Positions 8,009-16,119 of a stretch of DNA of 43,896 nt are shown in pieces. The position numbers were made by a program, and so were the translations under genes. The notes beneath the pieces are model-generated. The model ran no database searches. It was given only the letters and a program-made list of their open reading frames with translations, and was not told where the DNA came from. Position 1 is the stretch's first letter. Every line of letters starts with the position of its first letter. Source of the stretch: an uncultured Treponema sp. (lineage in GTDB: Bacteria > Spirochaetota > Spirochaetia > Treponematales > Treponemataceae); contig ONET01000009.1 of assembly GCA_900316905.1 (NCBI GenBank), forward strand, positions 1 to 43,896. Reading direction: 5' to 3'.

Positions 8009-9163
8009 ATGCAAAAAAAAGGCAAAAATTCAGCAGCAAAAAAATCCGCTCCCAGAAAACGCAAGGCAAGAAAGGCCAAGGTGGCGCTTGACAGGAAAAA
8101 GCTTATGGTCTTGTGCGCCGCGGTGTGCGCTTCCTGCGTTTTGCTTTTGGCCGTGACGGCCTTTTTGTCCAGGGGGAACGACGGCGCGAAAACTGCGAGC
8201 CTTCCTTCCGTCGAAAAGAATTTTGAGGCGGAAAATCTTCCTTCCGTAAATGCGGAAGCTGAGACAAAAAAAGAGAAGAAATCCAAAAAAGAAAAAAAGC
8301 GCGAAGAAAAAAAATCCGGCGACCAAAAGGCCGCGCCCGCTCCGACGCCCGCTCCCAAAAAAGAGGAGCCAAAGCCAGAACCAAAGCCCGCTCCAAAAGA
8401 GGAGGCCGCTCCCGCACCAGTCGCCGTTCCGTCTCCGCAACCTGCCGCGCCGCAAGCAGACGGCTTTGGCTTTGTTCCGGCTAAAAACGGAGCGGTCCTT
8501 TGCGTGGTCTTTGACGACGGCGGCCAGAACATCAGCCAGCTAAAAAAATGCGTCGCGCTTCCGTTCCCGGTGACGGTGGCCGTATTGCCGCGCCTGGCCC
8601 ACAGCGCCGAGTCCGCGCGAATCGTCCGCCAAAGCAAAAACGAAGTCATCTTGCACCAGCCGATGCAGGCGATGAACCTAAGCGTAAATCCAGGCGCGGG
8701 CGCCATCAAGCCCGAGATGACAGAGAATGAAGTCTTCGCGACGCTTTCTCAAAACATCGCCGAAATCGCTCCGATTGCCGGAATGAACAACCACGAAGGC
8801 TCGCTCATAACGGAGAACGAAGTTTTGGTTTCGTTCATCTTGCAAGCCGCGAGCGAAAAGGGAATTTATTTTTTGGACTCGCGCACAAGTTCCGCCACAA
8901 AAGTTCCCAGCGTCGCGATGGAAATGGGAATGGGCTGGTACCAGCGAGACATTTTTTTGGACAACCAAAAGACGCGCGAAAATTATTTGGCCGAGCTAAA
9001 AAAGGGCTTGGACATCGCGAACAAAAAAGGCCACGTCATTATGATAGGACACGTTTGGTCGGCGGAATCCTTGCCGGCCTTTTTGGAAGAAGCTTATCCT
9101 GAATTGGCTTTGAAAGGCTACCGCTTTTCGACGGTCTCAAAGTCAGGGGGAATGTATAGATGA
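8009..9163 (+). CDS. Divergent polysaccharide deacetylase (YibQ-like), membrane-anchored
   Basis: 384 residues. A very basic N-terminus (KKGKNSAAKKSAPRKRKARK) precedes one membrane segment (LMVLCAAVCASCVLLLAVTAF) at about residues 33-53. Residues 60-150 form a Lys/Glu/Pro/Ala-rich linker with KPEPKP-type repeats likely to span the periplasm. The C-terminal domain (about 160-384) has the divergent deacetylase signatures CVVFDDGGQN, VTVAVLPRL, EVILHQPM, MNNHEGS and FLDSRTSS. A role in cell-envelope polysaccharide modification is inferred. The stop overlaps the tsaD start (ATGA). Confidence 0.8.
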   Translation: MQKKGKNSAAKKSAPRKRKARKAKVALDRKKLMVLCAAVCASCVLLLAVTAFLSRGNDGAKTASLPSVEKNFEAENLPSVNAEAETKKEKKSKKEKKREEKKSGDQKAAPAPTPAPKKEEPKPEPKPAPKEEAAPAPVAVPSPQPAAPQADGFGFVPAKNGAVLCVVFDDGGQNISQLKKCVALPFPVTVAVLPRLAHSAESARIVRQSKNEVILHQPMQAMNLSVNPGAGAIKPEMTENEVFATLSQNIAEIAPIAGMNNHEGSLITENEVLVSFILQAASEKGIYFLDSRTSSATKVPSVAMEMGMGWYQRDIFLDNQKTRENYLAELKKGLDIANKKGHVIMIGHVWSAESLPAFLEEAYPELALKGYRFSTVSKSGGMYR

Positions 9164-10176
9164 AAGTTCTTGGAATAGAAAGCTCTTGCGACGAAACCGC
9201 CGCCGCCGTCGTTGAGGACGGAAAGAAAATTTTAAGCAACGTCGTTGCGACGCAAATTCCCTTCCACCAAATTTACAAGGGGGTCGTTCCCGAAATCGCA
9301 AGCCGTAAGCACGCCGAATGGATTTTGCCGGTCGTCCGCCAAGCGCTTGAAGAAGCCGACTTGTCGCTTGACCAAATCGACGCGATCGCCGCGACAAACA
9401 GGCCCGGCCTTATGGGAAGCCTTTTGGTCGGCCTTACTTTTGGAAAGACGCTCGCTTGGGCGGCGCAAAAACCATTTGTCGCGATAAACCACATGCTGGG
9501 CCACCTTTACGCCTCCCAGCTGGACACGCCGACCGAGTATCCCTTTTTGGGTTTGCTTGTCTCTGGCGGCCACACGATTATTTGCAAGGTCAATTCTTTT
9601 GACGACCTTGAGGTTTTGGGAACGACCGTAGACGACTCCGTTGGCGAGGCCTTTGACAAGGTTTCCAAATTTTATGGGCTTGGTTATCCTGGAGGCGTTG
9701 TCATCGACGGCCTTGCCAAAAAGGGCGACGCCCGCGCCTTTAACTTTCCCGTTCCAAAATTGGACGAAGCCGAGCACCGCTACGACGTTTCGTTTAGCGG
9801 ACTAAAGACCGCGGTAATCCACCAGCGCGACTTGTTTTGGAACAAGGACTTTGAGCCTTCCAACGAGAACATGTGCGCGGCCTTCCAAGAGACCGCTTGC
9901 CGGACAATCACGTCGCGCCTTTTTAGGGCCGTTGACGACACAGGCTTAAAGACAGTCGTAGCGGGCGGGGGAGTGGCGGCCAATTCGCGCCTGCGCTCCT
10001 TGCTAGCCGAACGAAGCGACATAAAGTGTGTTTTTCCTCCGCTCAAATTGTGCGGAGACAACGGCGCGATGATAGCGGGCGTGGCCTACCACTTTTTGGC
10101 TCGCGGCGACAGGAGCGGTTGGGACACGACGGCCAAGGCCCGCGTTCCGCAGTTTAAACGGGGCTTGCGGCCGTAA
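9160..10176 (+). CDS. tsaD: tRNA N6-adenosine threonylcarbamoyltransferase TsaD
   Basis: 338 residues, normal length. Transfers the threonylcarbamoyl group to A37 of ANN-decoding tRNAs together with TsaB/TsaE. Family signatures are GIESSCDETAAAVV at the N-terminus, the metal-binding NHMLGHLYAS, LVSGGHT, and the C-terminal VAGGGVAANSRLR and PPLKLCGDNGAMIA. Overlaps the upstream deacetylase gene by 4 bp, indicating translational coupling. Confidence 0.95.
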   Translation: MKVLGIESSCDETAAAVVEDGKKILSNVVATQIPFHQIYKGVVPEIASRKHAEWILPVVRQALEEADLSLDQIDAIAATNRPGLMGSLLVGLTFGKTLAWAAQKPFVAINHMLGHLYASQLDTPTEYPFLGLLVSGGHTIICKVNSFDDLEVLGTTVDDSVGEAFDKVSKFYGLGYPGGVVIDGLAKKGDARAFNFPVPKLDEAEHRYDVSFSGLKTAVIHQRDLFWNKDFEPSNENMCAAFQETACRTITSRLFRAVDDTGLKTVVAGGGVAANSRLRSLLAERSDIKCVFPPLKLCGDNGAMIAGVAYHFLARGDRSGWDTTAKARVPQFKRGLRP

Positions 10177-10220
10177 GACCAAGAGGCGCGGCGGGCAGCC
10201 GAATTGTTTGGAGGACTGTT

Positions 10221-11114
10221 ATGAAACTACATGAAATGACATACGGAATCGTGGGCTTGGGAATTATGGGCGGATCGCTCGCAAAGTCGATTCGCGCCAA
10301 CGTTCTTTCTATGGGCGGAGCGACAGGAAAAATTTTGGCCTGCAACCGAAGCAAGGGCTCGCTTGAAGCCGCGATTCGCGAAGGCGTGATTGACCAAGGC
10401 TTTGAGAGCGGCCAAGTCAAGGAAATGCTAAAAGAATGCGACATGGTTTACGTTTGCCTTTACCCTCAGGCCACGCTGGACTTTTTGCGCGACAACAAGG
10501 ACGCTTTTAAAAGCGGAGCGATTGTAAGCGACATTAGCGGCGTAAAAGGAATTTTTGAAAAGTCCCTTCCTTCGATTTTGCGGAGCGACGTTGACTTTAT
10601 AATCGGCCACCCGATGGCCGGCGGCGAAAAGGAAGGCTACGTAAATTCTTCCGAAAAATTTTTTGTCAACCACAATTACATTTTGATTCCGCAAGAGTTC
10701 AACAAAAAAGAAAATTTGGATCTTATGCGCGACTTGGTCTACGCGATGGGCTTTACACGAATCACCGAAACTACTTGCGACACGCACGACAACAAAATCG
10801 GCTTCACCTCCCAGCTCTGCCACGTCATCGCAAGCGCCTTGGTGGAGAGCACCTCCGACGACGGAATCACGGCTTTTGGCGGCGGAAGCTTTGAAGACCT
10901 TACGAGAATCGCGATGATAAACGCGCCCTTGTGGACGGAACTCTTTTTGCTCAACAAGGAAAAGCTTTGCGCCCACATCGAAAATTTTGAAAGCCAAATC
11001 GCCGCGATGAAAAAGTTCATCCAAGACGAGGATTCCAACGGCCTTGTAAAATATTTGTCGGACGTGCGCGAAAAACGCCTTAGAATGGGTTCGATAAGGC
11101 AGGTGGCTAAGTAG
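10221..11114 (+). CDS. tyrA: Prephenate dehydrogenase
   Basis: 297 residues. An N-terminal NAD-binding Rossmann fold (GIVGLGIMGGSLAKSIR) is followed by the dehydrogenase signature region (DISGVKG, GHPMAGGEKEGY) and a helical C-terminal half (FTSQLCHVIASALVES, GGGSFEDLTRIA). It converts prephenate to 4-hydroxyphenylpyruvate in tyrosine synthesis; cyclohexadienyl/arogenate dehydrogenase activity is possible. GGAGG lies 6 nt before ATG. No ACT or chorismate mutase domain is attached. Confidence 0.9.
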   Translation: MKLHEMTYGIVGLGIMGGSLAKSIRANVLSMGGATGKILACNRSKGSLEAAIREGVIDQGFESGQVKEMLKECDMVYVCLYPQATLDFLRDNKDAFKSGAIVSDISGVKGIFEKSLPSILRSDVDFIIGHPMAGGEKEGYVNSSEKFFVNHNYILIPQEFNKKENLDLMRDLVYAMGFTRITETTCDTHDNKIGFTSQLCHVIASALVESTSDDGITAFGGGSFEDLTRIAMINAPLWTELFLLNKEKLCAHIENFESQIAAMKKFIQDEDSNGLVKYLSDVREKRLRMGSIRQVAK

Positions 11115-11131
11115 CGGGGAGGAGAAGCGCG

Positions 11132-11428
11132 ATGTGTTGGAAGTGCGGAACCGAGCAGGATTTTTCTCAGAGCGTTTACAGGGATTCCGTTTGCCCTTCG
11201 TGCGGAGCGGATTTGCATTCGTGCAGGGGCTGCGCCTTTTACGCGCCCGGAAGCCATTTTGACTGCCACGAAACGGTTGACGAAATTGTGATGGAAAAAG
11301 AGCGCGCAAATTTTTGCGACCACTTTAAGGCGGGAATGAATTCCAAGTGGAAATGTTTGCAAGGCCAGAACGGCGGGCAGTCCAAAGCTGACGCGGCGCG
11401 CGATGCCTTTAATTCCCTTTTTGGTTGA
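11132..11428 (+). CDS. Small cysteine-rich zinc-ribbon protein
   Basis: 98 residues opening with MCWKCGTEQDF, then CPSCGADLHSCRGCAFY, then a distal FDCHETV and NFCDHFKAG. Nine or so cysteines arranged as CxxC pairs predict one or two zinc-binding sites. A GGGAGGAG site lies 9-12 nt upstream of the ATG. It sits 17 nt after tyrA and overlaps no other frame in the operon except a possible early murI start. I do not know its role. Confidence 0.7.
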   Translation: MCWKCGTEQDFSQSVYRDSVCPSCGADLHSCRGCAFYAPGSHFDCHETVDEIVMEKERANFCDHFKAGMNSKWKCLQGQNGGQSKADAARDAFNSLFG

Positions 11429-11447
11429 GAGTCGGCGAGGAAAAATT

Positions 11448-12326
11448 ATGGGCGTTGACTTTGCTTTTTTGGACAGCGGAACAGGCGGCATTCCTTACAT
11501 GCTTTCTCTTAAGGAAAAAGTTCCAAACGCCACTTGCGTTTACCTTGGCGACACCGCGCATTTTCCTTACGGCCAAAAGACGCAAAAAGAAGTCGTCGCC
11601 GCCGCTTCCAAAGCCGTGGAATTGATTCAAAAAAAATGGAATCCCAAAACTTTAATCGTCGCTTGCAACACAATCAGCGTGACGGCGCTTGACGACTTGC
11701 GCGCGCGCTTTCCGTCGCTTCCGATTGTAGGAACTGTTCCCGCAATAAAGCTTGCCGCAAAGGTGACGGCCAACAAGCGCGTGGGCCTTTTGGCCACAAA
11801 CGCGACGGTCCGCCATCCCTACAGCCAAAAATTGATCGACGACTTTGCAAGCGACTGCGCGGTCTTTAAGCGCGGCGACCCGGACTTGATTGACTTTATC
11901 GAAAAGAAGTTGTTCACCGCAAGCCGCGAGGAAAGAATGGCGGCAGTCCGCCCCGCCGTGGACTATTTTGCCGCCAATGATTGCGACACAATTATTTTGG
12001 GCTGCACCCACTTTACCCACATCGCCGACGACATTCAGGCGGCGGCGGGCGACAAGGTCCGCGTCATCGACAGCCGCGAGGGCGTTGCCAACCAAGCCCT
12101 GCGGGTTTTTCCGGGCAACGCCGAAAATTGCGGGCAAGCCCAAAACGCGGGCGGACAAAACGGCGCGGCGCCTTTTGGTCAGAAAAAAAATATTTCGCAA
12201 GACCAAGACTGCGGCCCGCTTCCCGCCGACAAAAGCTTTTTCTTTACCGCGGCCACAAGCGAGCAAGAATCCGAATACCGCGCGATGTGCGAGCGCTTTG
12301 CGATTCCCTTTGGGGGAATGGTGTGA
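11448..12326 (+). CDS. murI: Glutamate racemase
   Basis: 292 residues. Supplies D-glutamate for peptidoglycan. Signatures: FLDSGTGGIPYM at the N-terminus (replacing the usual FDSGxGG), GDTAHFPYG, the first catalytic cysteine in IVACNTISV and the second in ILGCTHFTH. The insertion rich in Gln/Asn/Ala (QAQNAGGQNGAAPFGQKK, about residues 225-245) is not usual for the family. The start at 11448 aligns with the family; an earlier in-frame start at 11403 would overlap the upstream gene. Confidence 0.9.
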   Translation: MGVDFAFLDSGTGGIPYMLSLKEKVPNATCVYLGDTAHFPYGQKTQKEVVAAASKAVELIQKKWNPKTLIVACNTISVTALDDLRARFPSLPIVGTVPAIKLAAKVTANKRVGLLATNATVRHPYSQKLIDDFASDCAVFKRGDPDLIDFIEKKLFTASREERMAAVRPAVDYFAANDCDTIILGCTHFTHIADDIQAAAGDKVRVIDSREGVANQALRVFPGNAENCGQAQNAGGQNGAAPFGQKKNISQDQDCGPLPADKSFFFTAATSEQESEYRAMCERFAIPFGGMV

Positions 12327-12340
12327 GGAGAGGCGGATTT

Positions 12341-12694
12341 TTAGGCTTTTAAAAATTCTTCCACAGTGTCAACAAGCTCATTTAGGCTGCCTCTAAAACG
12401 ACGCATTAGTTCTTTTGTCTTGCGTTTGTCGGGTGTCATTTCTTTTCCATTAGGCAAAAGAAGTTCGTAAGGCTCAACGTTTAGCGTGTTTGCAAGGGAT
12501 AGCAAGGTCTCAAATGATGTGTATTTTGCGCCCGTTTCAATGGTTGAAAGATATTTTTCGTTTACTCCAATTTTTTCAGAAAGAGCTTCTTGAGTCATTT
12601 TTCTTTCTTCGCGAAGTCTTTTGATATTATGTCCATAAATTTCTTTTAATTCTGATTCTTCCATAACAAAAGAGAATAAATCCACTTGTGCCAT
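12341..12694 (-). CDS. XRE-family helix-turn-helix regulator of the defence operon
   Basis: 117 residues. The HTH occupies about residues 20-75 (GHNIKRLREERKMTQEALSE, then KYLSTIETGAKYTSFETL), with a short helical C-terminal part (ELMRRFRGSLNELVDTVEEF). An ATG at 12664 is an alternative start; neither has a clear Shine-Dalgarno. It is divergent from the helicase gene across a 137-bp region with several AAAGTTAA half-sites, the arrangement of a controller protein for a restriction system. Repression or timing of the defence operon is inferred. Confidence 0.85.
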   Translation of the reverse strand: MAQVDLFSFVMEESELKEIYGHNIKRLREERKMTQEALSEKIGVNEKYLSTIETGAKYTSFETLLSLANTLNVEPYELLLPNGKEMTPDKRKTKELMRRFRGSLNELVDTVEEFLKA

Positions 12695-12696
12695 AA

Positions 12697-12817
12697 ATTA
12701 ACTTTCTTAAAAATGGAAAGTTTAATTAAAAATAAACAATATCTATCCTAAAGTTAACTTTTATGCTATAATATTCTGATTAATAGATAGGAATTCTATC
12801 TAAAAGTGAAAGTTAAT
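12697..12817. promoter_or_regulatory. Divergent control region with repeated AAAGTTAA half-sites
   Basis: Half-sites: ATTAACTTTC (12697-12706) facing GAAAGTTTAAT (12716-12726); the perfect palindrome AAAGTTAACTTT (12750-12761); and GAAAGTTAAT (12808-12817). A second kind of repeat, TAGATAG-GAATT-CTATCTA, is at 12784-12802. The helicase -10 TATAAT is 12767-12772, directly downstream of the palindrome, so a bound regulator would block it. The HTH promoter is expected in the same region on the other strand. Confidence 0.65.
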
Positions 12818-12831
12818 GAAGGAATCAGAAT

Positions 12832-15800
12832 ATGCAAGAAAAAAGTTCAACTAGCCGCTTTATCACAAACAGTACAAAAACTGTAGGGCAAATAATTCAA
12901 AATGTGGCGGCAAAGTCAAAGGCCATGGACTTTTTGGTGGGGTATTTTTTCTTTTCGGGTTACAGTCTTATCGCGCCCAGCATTGGCAAAAAAAAGCTTA
13001 GAATTCTGGTTGGTCTTGACGCTCAAATTGACGCGGAGCATTGCGTTCGCGAATACGAGAAGATTTCGACAGTCAAAAATTCTGATTCAAAAAGCGAGTT
13101 CAGAAAAAATAACTGGAATTGCATTATTGAAGGAATTAACAATGCGGACATTTTTGACAACAAAGAAAGCGTTGATACCTACAAACTGTTCAAGCAAAAA
13201 ATCTTGGACGGAACGCTTGAAGTGCGCAAGACGAAAGAGCCTAACCATTCAAAAATGTATGTGTTTCACTCCGAGGAAAAAGATGCTGTCGACGGATTGG
13301 AAAAAGGAAAAATAATTGTAGGCTCTTCAAACTTTTCTTATCAAGGTTTGAAAGGAAGAAACGAAATAAACTTGTATCTTCAGGACAGCCACGACTATGA
13401 CGACGGAAAAGAAATATTCGAAAATTTGTGGAAAGATTCCATTCCGCTTGTTGATGAAAATTCCAAAGATGAATTTTTAGAATTTGTTAAAACACGTTCT
13501 TGGTTGGAAGTTGTGCCTTCGCCTTATTTACTTTATGTCCGTGTCTTATATGAATATTTTAAGGAATCGTCTGACTATATAAAGACGCCAAAAGAAATCA
13601 CGCACGACAGGATGAACGAGTTTTTTGATGTGTCTTATCAAGTTGACGCGATTCGAGACGGCGTGGCAAAAATCAAAAAGCATTCCGGCGTTATTGTCGC
13701 TGATGTTGTTGGCTTAGGAAAATCTGTCATAGCAAGCGCTATAGCCGCTAACTTGGACAAGCGTACAGTAATTATTTCTCCGCCACACTTAAAAGCTCAG
13801 TGGGAAAACTACGCGGCTGATTTTGGATTGCGCGGATGCAAGGTTTACACTTCTGGAAAAATACCCGACGCACTCAATGAGAACAAAAATCATTCAAACT
13901 ATGTGGTGATTGTTGACGAAGCACACAGATACAGAAATGAAAACACCGAGGTGTACGGCTTTTTGCACCAATTGTGCGTGGGGAATCAAGTGATCTTGCT
14001 TTCGGCAACTCCATTCAACAACAGACCCGAAGATATTTTTTCTTTGATAAAGCTTTTTCAGATACCAGCCCATTCAACAATTCAAACTATGAACAACTTG
14101 GGAAATCAAATGGCGGAGCTAGTGGCCAATTACAAAAAGCTGAAAAAAGAAAATCGCGCAAAGAAAACTTCTGAAGCGGAATTGAACAAACAGGCGGACG
14201 AGCTGGCGCAAAAAATACGGGAGATTTTGGATCCTGTCGTCATACGTCGTACCAGAGTTGATTTGGAAAAGCTCGAAAAATATAAGTCTGATTTGGATGC
14301 GCAAGGAATCCATTTTTCTGACGTCCAGCCGCCAAAGTCGCAAAACTATGAGTTGGGCGATTTGTCTGATTTGTACATTAACACGCTGGAGCTTTTAACA
14401 GACGAAAGAAAGGGCTTTAAGGGCGCGCGATATAAACCGCTAACTTATCTAAAGGCAGATAAAAAGTTGGTAAAAAAATATTCGCAATATTTTGACGATG
14501 TTGAAAACTTTGCTTCCGGTCAGAGAAATATGGCCGAGTTTATGAAGCAATTGCTTGTGCGCCGTTTTGAAAGCTCTAAATACAGTTTTATCCAGTCTCT
14601 AAAGAATATTAACAATTCTATGGCCACATTGCGGCGTTGGTTTGTTGAGCTAAAAAAGATTCCGATGGCAAAAAATGTTCAGTTGCCAGATATAGACGAA
14701 CTTGAGGCGATGCTGGGCGACGAGCAAGAAGGCCTCTTTGCTGGAACCGACGAAATATTCAATTGCGCAATGTCGGATGAAAACAAAAAAGGAATTTGGT
14801 ACATAGATTCCGCTGACGTGTCAAACGATTTCATAAAGGACCTCGACGCTGACATAAAGCTTATAAGTGGTTTTTTAAAAAAATGGGAAGCTCAAAAAGA
14901 CGACCCCAAACTGAACGCGATACAAAAAAACATCAAGGCATCCCTCAAAAAAGAGGCGCGTCGCAAAATCATCGTCTTTACTGAGTTTTCAGACACAGCT
15001 GACTATCTTTTGGAAAAATTTGAAAAAGCAGGCATAAGAACGATGATGTATTCTTCAAAAGTTGCCAGTAAGGCCGCTCGTGAAGACATTCGTCTTAACT
15101 TTGACGCGGGATGCCCTGACAACATGCAAAAGGACAACTTTGACGTTCTTGTGGCAACTGACGCGATATCCGAAGGCTTTAGCTTGCATAGAGCGGGAAC
15201 GATTTACAACTACGACATACCATACAATCCAACCCGTGTAATCCAGCGTGTTGGCCGCATAAACCGCATAAATAAAAAAGTCTTTGACAAACTTTACATT
15301 TACAACTTTTTTCCGACCGCCACTGGAGAGGAAGTCAGCCATACTGCTGAAATTTCAACATTCAAGATGAAATTGTTCCAGGCGATTTTGGGAGCGGACA
15401 CAAAAATCCTTACTGCGGATGAAACAATAGACGGCTATTTGGGAAAGAAATTTGTTGAGTCTGAAAACGAGGCTAATTCTCTTTCTTGGGACGTAGAGTA
15501 TCGGAACGAGCTGTTTCGTATTGAGCGCGAAGAAAAAGAAACGCTCTCAGCGGCAAAAAAACTTCCGCCGCGCTGTCGCATCGCTCGTAAAAGCGCTGGG
15601 AAAAACGGCGTTTTGGTTTTCTCCAAAAAAGGTGACGCCTTTAGGTTTGGTTTTTGCCCCCAAGACGGAGCGGCGGAGCGCGTGAATCCGCCAATCGCTC
15701 TTTCTATTTTTAAGGCTTGCAAAAAAGACAAGGTACAAGAAGTTTCAGACGCATTTTACGATATGTACGAACGAGCCAAGCAAATGAGCGGCGTTGTTAA

Positions 15801-16119
15801 AGCGTCGCGGCAAAACAGCAAAATCGCGCAAGCGGCGCTTCTTGTATTGAATTTCTTAAAGGCAAAGACTGCGGTTGCGTCGGAAAAGGAATATATTGAA
15901 ATTTCACGTGACGTAATCAGTTGGGATTCCATTCCCACATATTACACAAAGCAAATCGCAAAGATGAATTCCCAAGGACAGGCTTCCATCAAGGACTTAA
16001 AAGCGATTTTGCCGCAGGAATATTTGGAATCAATCGTACAAAAAGAGAAAAAAGTGCAAAGCGAGCCTGAATCAATTTTGCTGGCCGAGGAACTTTTGCA
16101 GGGAGATAGTGAACAATGA
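12832..16119 (+). CDS. SNF2/DEAD-like helicase with N-terminal phospholipase D domain
   Basis: 1095 residues. A PLD-like domain comes first, with HSKMYVF near residue 140 and GSSNFSYQGLKGRNEINL near 164 (HxK and GSxN). The helicase follows: GLGKSVIASAI (Walker A, about 294), VIVDEAHRY (about 361), LLSATPFNN (about 390), and the C-terminal lobe IIVFTEFSDTADYLL, VATDAISEGFSLH and QRVGRINRI. Helicases of this build occur in restriction-like defence operons, as DNA translocases. AAGGA precedes the ATG. The next gene (methylase) overlaps by 4 bp, so the two are coupled. The isolated HxK/GSxN motif could act as a nuclease only as a dimer. Confidence 0.85.
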   Translation: MQEKSSTSRFITNSTKTVGQIIQNVAAKSKAMDFLVGYFFFSGYSLIAPSIGKKKLRILVGLDAQIDAEHCVREYEKISTVKNSDSKSEFRKNNWNCIIEGINNADIFDNKESVDTYKLFKQKILDGTLEVRKTKEPNHSKMYVFHSEEKDAVDGLEKGKIIVGSSNFSYQGLKGRNEINLYLQDSHDYDDGKEIFENLWKDSIPLVDENSKDEFLEFVKTRSWLEVVPSPYLLYVRVLYEYFKESSDYIKTPKEITHDRMNEFFDVSYQVDAIRDGVAKIKKHSGVIVADVVGLGKSVIASAIAANLDKRTVIISPPHLKAQWENYAADFGLRGCKVYTSGKIPDALNENKNHSNYVVIVDEAHRYRNENTEVYGFLHQLCVGNQVILLSATPFNNRPEDIFSLIKLFQIPAHSTIQTMNNLGNQMAELVANYKKLKKENRAKKTSEAELNKQADELAQKIREILDPVVIRRTRVDLEKLEKYKSDLDAQGIHFSDVQPPKSQNYELGDLSDLYINTLELLTDERKGFKGARYKPLTYLKADKKLVKKYSQYFDDVENFASGQRNMAEFMKQLLVRRFESSKYSFIQSLKNINNSMATLRRWFVELKKIPMAKNVQLPDIDELEAMLGDEQEGLFAGTDEIFNCAMSDENKKGIWYIDSADVSNDFIKDLDADIKLISGFLKKWEAQKDDPKLNAIQKNIKASLKKEARRKIIVFTEFSDTADYLLEKFEKAGIRTMMYSSKVASKAAREDIRLNFDAGCPDNMQKDNFDVLVATDAISEGFSLHRAGTIYNYDIPYNPTRVIQRVGRINRINKKVFDKLYIYNFFPTATGEEVSHTAEISTFKMKLFQAILGADTKILTADETIDGYLGKKFVESENEANSLSWDVEYRNELFRIEREEKETLSAAKKLPPRCRIARKSAGKNGVLVFSKKGDAFRFGFCPQDGAAERVNPPIALSIFKACKKDKVQEVSDAFYDMYERAKQMSGVVKASRQNSKIAQAALLVLNFLKAKTAVASEKEYIEISRDVISWDSIPTYYTKQIAKMNSQGQASIKDLKAILPQEYLESIVQKEKKVQSEPESILLAEELLQGDSEQ

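Noticed and set aside
8030..8709. Minus-strand open frames opposite the deacetylase gene
   Set aside because: Low-complexity shadow of the Lys/Glu/Pro-rich linker on the plus strand.
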